64,000 bases of DNA from contig CAVULE010000010.1 in NCBI GenBank assembly GCA_963742315.1, positions 1 through 64,000 of the forward strand, read 5' to 3'. The position numbers were made by a program, and so were the translations under genes. This stretch comes from AV69 sp963742315 (GTDB lineage Bacteria; Verrucomicrobiota; Verrucomicrobiia; Chthoniobacterales; UBA10450). The notes under the pieces were generated by a model. The model worked only from the letters and a program-made list of their open reading frames with translations. It was not told the origin of the DNA and searched no databases. This document shows positions 59,584-64,000 of the stretch, piece by piece. The stretch's first letter is position 1. Each line of letters starts with the position of its first letter.

Positions 59584-62544
59584 TTATTCTTTTGAACCTT
59601 CGAGTTCCTCGAGCGGGACGCAGGAGCAGAACAAATTGCGATCGCCGTAAACGTTGTCGATTCGCGCGACGCTCGGCCAGAATTTGTAATCGCGCAGCCA
59701 TGGTGCGGGAAAGGCGGCTTGCTCGCGTGAATAGGGTCGGTCCCATTTATCGGCGGCGATCTGCCCGGCGGTGTGCGGGGCATTTTTCAAAACGTTATTT
59801 TGTTTATCAGCGGCGCCGTTCGCGATTGCGGTCATTTCCGCATGAATCGAAATCATGGCATCGCAAAACCGATCCAGCTCGTCCTTCGGTTCGCTTTCAG
59901 TCGGCTCGACCATCATTGTTCCTGCGACCGGCCAGGAGATCGTTGGCGCATGGAATCCGTAATCCATTAATCGCTTGGCTACATCTTCCACTTCGATGCC
60001 AGCGCGCTTCCAATCGCGCAGATCGAGAATGCATTCGTGGGCGACGAGACCGCGTTTACCTTTGAACAGGACCGGAAAATAACGATCCAGTCGTTTTGCG
60101 ATGTAATTTGCATTCAGGATCGCCACTTCCGTGGCGCGTTTCAGCCCTTCCGGACCCATCATGCGAATGTACATCCAGGAGATGGTGAGAATGCTGGCGC
60201 TGCCGTAGGGCGCAGCGGCGACGGGACCGACGGAATACTTGTTGTTTGATGTTTGATGTTTGAGGTCGGCAGCCGAAGGCAGAAACGGAGCGAGATGTTT
60301 TGCCACGCCGATGGGACCGACGCCGGGCCCGCCGCCGCCATGTGGGATGCAGAACGTTTTGTGCAAGTTTAAATGGCAGACGTCGGCACCGAAGTCGCCT
60401 GGTCGGCAAAGACCGACTTGCGCGTTCATATTCGCGCCGTCCATGTAAACCTGGCCGCCGCGACCGTGCACGATCTCGCAGATCTCGCGAATCGTTGTCT
60501 CAAAAACACCGTGTGTGCTCGGGTAAGTGACCATCAGTGCGGCCAGATCGCGGGCATGCGCGTCAGCCTTTGCCCGCAAATCGGCCAGATCAATGTCGCC
60601 ATCTTTTAACGTAGCGATGGCCACGACCTTGAAGCCGGCCATGACCGCGCTGGCAGGGTTTGTTCCGTGAGCTGATTGCGGAATGAGACAGACATTTCGA
60701 TGCGCTTCCCCGCGCGAGGCGTGGTATTCCCGAATCGCAAGCAGGCCCGCAAATTCGCCTTGGGAACCGGCATTAGGTTGTAAAGAGACGGCGGCGAATC
60801 CGGTAATTTCCGCTAGCCAGCGCTCGAGCTGATCGCACATTTCGCGATAGCCGGAAGTTTGCGAATCCGGCGCGAACGGATGCAGCTTCGCGAATTCCGG
60901 CCACGAAATCGGAAACATTTCCGCAGTGGCGTTTAATTTCATGGTACAGGAACCGAGCGGAATCATGGAGTGACAGAGCGAGAGATCGCGCGATTCAAGT
61001 CGTCGGAGATACCGCAGCATTTCGGTTTCGCTGTGATAGGTATTGAAAACCGGATGAGTGAGAAAATCGGAGTTGCGAATTGCGAATTGCGGAACGCGGA
61101 ATGAAGAGGGCCCAATATCCGCGTCGGCAAAATCGCGGACAGACGTTCCGCGAAAGATCGACATCAAGGTTTCGATGTCGAAATCAGTGGTGGTTTCGTC
61201 GAGTGAGATGCTGATCGCATGATCGCCTGCTGCACGCAGGTTGCACCCGGCACGCTCGGCGCGTTCGATCAAATCGCTGCTCGAGGCCTGGCCGAGTTCA
61301 ACCCGGATAGTGTCGAAGAAATTTTCGGATGTGATCCTAAAACCAAACTGGCGCAAACCTTCCGCGAGTTTAGAAGTGAAATTGTGGACGCGTTGGGCAA
61401 TAGCGCGCAATCCCTTTGGTCCGTGATAAACCGCAAACATCGCGGCGACCACAGCTAACAAGACCTGGGCGGTGCAGATGTTACTGGTGGCTTTGTCGCG
61501 CCGGATGTGTTGCTCGCGTGTTTGCAACGCCAATCGATAGCCCGGACGTCCTTCAGCGTCGCGGGAAACGCCAACGAGCCGGCCGGGAAGGTAACGTTTG
61601 AATTGATCGCGTGTCGCGATATAAGCCGCGTGCGGCCCGCCAAAGCCAAGCGGAACGCCGAACCGCTGGGTCGAACCAACCGCCACATCGGCCCCGAATT
61701 CTCCGGGTGGTTTCAATAAAGTGAGTGCAAGAATGTCAGCCGCGATGACGAGCAACGCGCCGACCTCGTGCGCCGCCTTCGCAAATTTTTCGTAGTCATA
61801 AATCACGCCGTCTGTTGCCGGATACTGGACCAGTGCGCCAAAAATCGTGTGATCGAATTCGAAATCGGAAAAATCGCCGGTGACGATTTCGATCCCGAGC
61901 GGCTTCGCGCGGGTCCGCACAACGGCGATGGTTTGCGGATGACAATTGTCCGCCACGAAAAATCGATTCCTCGAGTCACGTCCGGTGGCCGCGTGATAGC
62001 ATAGTGCCATTGCTTCGGCAGCTGCGGTTGCTTCATCGAGTAATGAAGCATTGGCGATGTCGAGCGCGGTCAGGTCGGTCACCATGGTTTGGAAATTCAG
62101 GAGTGCTTCGAGCCGGCCCTGGGCAAGCTCGGCCTGATAGGGTGTGTAAGCGGTATACCAGCCGGGATTTTCGAGAATGTTTCGCTGAATTACCGGCGGC
62201 GTGATGGTGTCGGAATAGCCCGCGCCGGTAAAATTTCGCGCAACCCTATTTTTCGACGACAGAGCACGCAGTTCCGTCAGTGCTTCGTTCTCACTTTTCG
62301 CCTTCGGCAAATCGAGGGTCTGATCGAGCCGGATGTTTTTCGGAACGGTGGCATCGACCAGGGCCTCCAGATTTTCGAAGCCCAGCTCACGCAGCATTTG
62401 CACAGTCTCTTCGGCACTTGGGGCGATGTGACGATCGGCGAAAGTGGCGATCACAGTTGGGGTCGCGGCGAACTTTTCCGGTCCCGATTTTCTTGTCGTT
62501 TCTGCGATTGGCTTTTCTGCCGTCTCTGTCCCGCCCGAATGCAT
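59584..62544 (-). CDS. gcvP: Glycine dehydrogenase (decarboxylating), P protein
   Basis: A 986-residue fused-type PLP enzyme that decarboxylates glycine in the glycine cleavage system. N-terminal half: FADRHIAPSAEETVQMLREL, FTGAGYSDTITPPVIQRNIL, YTAYTPYQAELAQGRLEALL. C-terminal half: MIPLGSCTMKLNATAEMFPI, LQPNAGSQGEFAGLLAIREY and the PLP lysine in CHLNLHKTFCIPHGGGGPGV. Two short in-frame stretches look foreign: SSFRVPQFAIRNSDF, from a GAATTGC tandem, and LKHQTSNNKYSVG, from a TTTGATG tandem. No gcvT or gcvH is adjacent, and no glycine riboswitch was recognised upstream, where a spacer repeat is found instead. Confidence 0.95.
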   Translation of the reverse strand: MHSGGTETAEKPIAETTRKSGPEKFAATPTVIATFADRHIAPSAEETVQMLRELGFENLEALVDATVPKNIRLDQTLDLPKAKSENEALTELRALSSKNRVARNFTGAGYSDTITPPVIQRNILENPGWYTAYTPYQAELAQGRLEALLNFQTMVTDLTALDIANASLLDEATAAAEAMALCYHAATGRDSRNRFFVADNCHPQTIAVVRTRAKPLGIEIVTGDFSDFEFDHTIFGALVQYPATDGVIYDYEKFAKAAHEVGALLVIAADILALTLLKPPGEFGADVAVGSTQRFGVPLGFGGPHAAYIATRDQFKRYLPGRLVGVSRDAEGRPGYRLALQTREQHIRRDKATSNICTAQVLLAVVAAMFAVYHGPKGLRAIAQRVHNFTSKLAEGLRQFGFRITSENFFDTIRVELGQASSSDLIERAERAGCNLRAAGDHAISISLDETTTDFDIETLMSIFRGTSVRDFADADIGPSSFRVPQFAIRNSDFLTHPVFNTYHSETEMLRYLRRLESRDLSLCHSMIPLGSCTMKLNATAEMFPISWPEFAKLHPFAPDSQTSGYREMCDQLERWLAEITGFAAVSLQPNAGSQGEFAGLLAIREYHASRGEAHRNVCLIPQSAHGTNPASAVMAGFKVVAIATLKDGDIDLADLRAKADAHARDLAALMVTYPSTHGVFETTIREICEIVHGRGGQVYMDGANMNAQVGLCRPGDFGADVCHLNLHKTFCIPHGGGGPGVGPIGVAKHLAPFLPSAADLKHQTSNNKYSVGPVAAAPYGSASILTISWMYIRMMGPEGLKRATEVAILNANYIAKRLDRYFPVLFKGKRGLVAHECILDLRDWKRAGIEVEDVAKRLMDYGFHAPTISWPVAGTMMVEPTESEPKDELDRFCDAMISIHAEMTAIANGAADKQNNVLKNAPHTAGQIAADKWDRPYSREQAAFPAPWLRDYKFWPSVARIDNVYGDRNLFCSCVPLEELEGSKE

Positions 62545-62589
62545 TGCGAAAGATTACGGAGCGTGATGGGTGCTTCAAGTGAGGCGCGT

Positions 62590-62655
62590 TGTAGCTGCCG
62601 CCGTCTCCGGCGGCAGAATTTCGCTTCGTCTGCGGTTGAGGACAGCGGCAGCTAC
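62590..62655. repeat. Two-hairpin GTAGCTGCCG...CGGCAGCTAC spacer element
   Basis: The outer arms GTAGCTGCCG and CGGCAGCTAC are exact complements, with the inner hairpin CTGCCGCCG-TCTC-CGGCGGCAG sharing the left arm. It is followed at 62,669-62,700 by a half unit of the large repeat (GGGATCCCTCGACTGACGCT). Confidence 0.7.
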
Positions 62656-62721
62656 GCCGTTTCGCGACGGGATCCCTCGACTGACGCTCGGGATGACGAG
62701 CAAGTGAGCTCAGGCTGGCCG

Positions 62722-63948
62722 CTAACGCGAGTCGTATGTTTCCACACCATGCTCGCGCAATTTTTTGCGCAGCATGGCCAAATGCTCGCGGTTTCGTGTT
62801 TCCACCGTGCAAAGGACATGCACCGCCGAGACGTCCGAGCCGGCAAAGGCGCGATCGTGCATTACCTGTTTGATGCTCGCGCCGCTCGCGGCAATTTGCG
62901 TGGTCAAATCCGCCAATCCGCCGGGCCGATCGCTGATGACAGCTACGAAACGCGAGAGCCTTCCATCGGCAACAAGGCCGCGTTCGATGACCCGGCTCAA
63001 GACATTGGGATCAATATTTCCGCCACAAAGGAGAAGGACGACGCGTTTACGGGCGAGACTACGAAGATTGCCGGACAGGCATGCGGCCAGAGGAGTGGCC
63101 GCAGCCCCTTCAACTACGCCCTTTTGCAACTCTACGATGCGCAAAATGGAAAGCGCGATTTGTTCCTCGCTGACGATGACAGCTCGATCAACACGCGACT
63201 TAGCGATCTCGAATGCATTTTTCCCGACTTGCGGAATAGCCAAACCATCCGCCAGCGTCGGTTGCACTTCGATCCGCGTAGGTTTGCCCGCTTTCAATGC
63301 GGCTGAGAAACTTGCGACGTTTTCCGCTTCGACCGCGATAATTTTCACTTTCGGTCGCTTGGTTTTCACTGCCAGCGAAACGCCCGCGATTAACCCGGCT
63401 CCGCCTACCGGCACAATCACCGCATCGACGTTTGGAACCTGCTCAAGAATTTCCAGGCCCATCGTGCCCTGGCCGGCAATGATCGCCGGATCATCGTAGC
63501 CATCGATGTAAGCCAGGGTATCCTTCGCCGCGATTTCGTGCGCGTGTGTTTTCGCTTCCGCAAAATCTTTGCCATGCAGAACCACTCGAGCGCCGAGTTT
63601 CTGGCAATTGCTCACTTTGATCAGCGGCGCATGCTTTGGCATCACGACCGTCGCGGGCACACCCAGCAATTTGCCCTGGTAGGCGAGAGCCTGGCCGTGA
63701 TTTCCAGCGGAGGCTGCGATGACTCCCCGTTTTTTCTGCTCGGCGGGTAATTGTGAAAGAACGTTGCGCGCGCCGCGTTCCTTGAAACTTCCCGTGCGCT
63801 GCAAGTTGTCGAGCTTGCAGAAAATTTCCATTCCAGTGAGCTCGCTCAATGGAATCGAAGGCAGGCAGGGTGAATAATACACCGCACCTTTGCTTCGCTC
63901 ACGTGCTGCTTCGATGTCGGCGAAACTGACCACGCGGTTTGCATACAC
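62722..63948 (-). CDS. ilvA: Threonine ammonia-lyase (catabolic-type, with ACT domain)
   Basis: A 408-residue PLP enzyme that deaminates threonine to 2-oxobutanoate. The PLP lysine is in LQRTGSFKERGARNVLSQLP; other hallmarks are ASAGNHGQALAYQGKLLGVP, VVMPKHAPLIKVSNCQKLGA, GTMGLEILEQVPNVDAVIVP and VGGAGLIAG (phosphate loop), then VLLLCGGNIDPNVLSRVIER. A single C-terminal ACT domain (VISDRPGGLADLTTQIAASG) fits the TdcB-like/short IlvA type with ligand regulation. The start is taken as GTG 63948; the frame stays open to the window edge, so a few more residues are possible. It may feed isoleucine synthesis or threonine breakdown. Confidence 0.9.
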   Translation of the reverse strand: MYANRVVSFADIEAARERSKGAVYYSPCLPSIPLSELTGMEIFCKLDNLQRTGSFKERGARNVLSQLPAEQKKRGVIAASAGNHGQALAYQGKLLGVPATVVMPKHAPLIKVSNCQKLGARVVLHGKDFAEAKTHAHEIAAKDTLAYIDGYDDPAIIAGQGTMGLEILEQVPNVDAVIVPVGGAGLIAGVSLAVKTKRPKVKIIAVEAENVASFSAALKAGKPTRIEVQPTLADGLAIPQVGKNAFEIAKSRVDRAVIVSEEQIALSILRIVELQKGVVEGAAATPLAACLSGNLRSLARKRVVLLLCGGNIDPNVLSRVIERGLVADGRLSRFVAVISDRPGGLADLTTQIAASGASIKQVMHDRAFAGSDVSAVHVLCTVETRNREHLAMLRKKLREHGVETYDSR

Positions 63949-64000
63949 CGCGCCGAAAGATGCGGCAACGATTTCGCCGCGAGCTATTGAAGGAACACAG

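Noticed and set aside
62545..62721. Glycine riboswitch upstream of gcvP
   Set aside because: The region is filled by palindromic spacer repeats; I could not find the paired conserved cores of a glycine aptamer.
62089..63306. A 405-codon plus-strand open frame across gcvP and the dehydratase gene
   Set aside because: It runs antisense to two strongly supported genes and their spacer, has Arg/Cys/Ser-rich composition and no domain; it is a by-product of codon bias on the other strand.
1..64000. tRNA or rRNA genes
   Set aside because: No stretch with a recognisable cloverleaf, CCA end or conserved rRNA core was seen on reading both strands; a tRNAscan or Rfam run would be decisive.

Overview
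The window appears to be two genomic backgrounds joined near position 12.7 kb. Bases 1 to about 12,700 carry genes of a kind common in Acidobacteriota: CheR, an HDOD protein, a trypsin-like protease, an Oar-like TonB receptor with a carboxypeptidase-regulatory N-terminus, and a GMC oxidoreductase with a gluconate 2-dehydrogenase subunit-3 partner. Almost every gene there is broken by single-base frame changes, roughly one per 500-600 bases, while motifs and catalytic residues stay intact. From about 12,800 to 64,000 the genes are almost all intact, tightly packed and rich in dispersed palindromic spacer repeats. Gene content there (divergent EF-P, KdsD, TreY, DUF2891, FecR/CHASE2, vWA proteins) fits a Gram-negative soil bacterium of the Verrucomicrobiota, perhaps Chthoniobacterales. 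Both taxonomic assignments are inference from gene content, not from searches. No rRNA, tRNA, CRISPR array or intact insertion sequence was seen.

Layout. 1-1726: cheR and an HDOD gene. 1945-6291: protease, alpha/beta hydrolase, flavin-type oxidase, Nramp-like transporter. 6807-10329: TonB-dependent receptor. 10396-12635: GMC oxidoreductase and subunit 3. 12808-20907: CPBP protease, GNAT, a TPR/PAS coupled pair, MBL hydrolase, membrane proteins, a racemase homologue, an NTF2-like secreted protein and a small conserved protein. 21106-23958: quinone oxidoreductase and a ribosome-hibernation-factor/sigma-factor fusion. 23955-26373: an overlapping lipid-kinase/phosphoesterase/PAP2 operon. 26473-30228: a second copy of the small protein, a CHASE2 histidine kinase and a divergent FecR protein. 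30400-41558: oxidoreductase, secreted peptidase-like hydrolase, PTS IIA, argS, treY, membrane HExxH protein, efp and kdsD. 41629-48103: secreted small protein, glycosyltransferases, a class A PBP and MidA-like methyltransferase. 48317-53663: an ECF sigma factor with a membrane partner, divergent from two secreted vWA proteins. 53818-63948: DUF2891, M3 peptidase, 2-oxoacid oxidoreductase, gcvP and threonine dehydratase.

Envelope functions dominate the second part: peptidoglycan and LPS synthesis (PBP1A, KdsD, glycosyltransferases), phospholipid turnover (DGK/PAP2) and surface or periplasmic proteins under likely ECF or two-component control. Central metabolism is represented by argS, efp, gcvP, treY and the threonine dehydratase.

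The points most worth a second look are the S30AE-sigma fusion (22972-23958), the class A PBP whose transpeptidase SxxK motif reads TAMT (44249-46843), the duplicated unknown protein family (20560 and 26473, one copy downstream of the CHASE2 kinase), and a set of structured spacer repeats. These repeats supply start or stop codons to neighbouring genes and in one case sit in frame inside a coding sequence.
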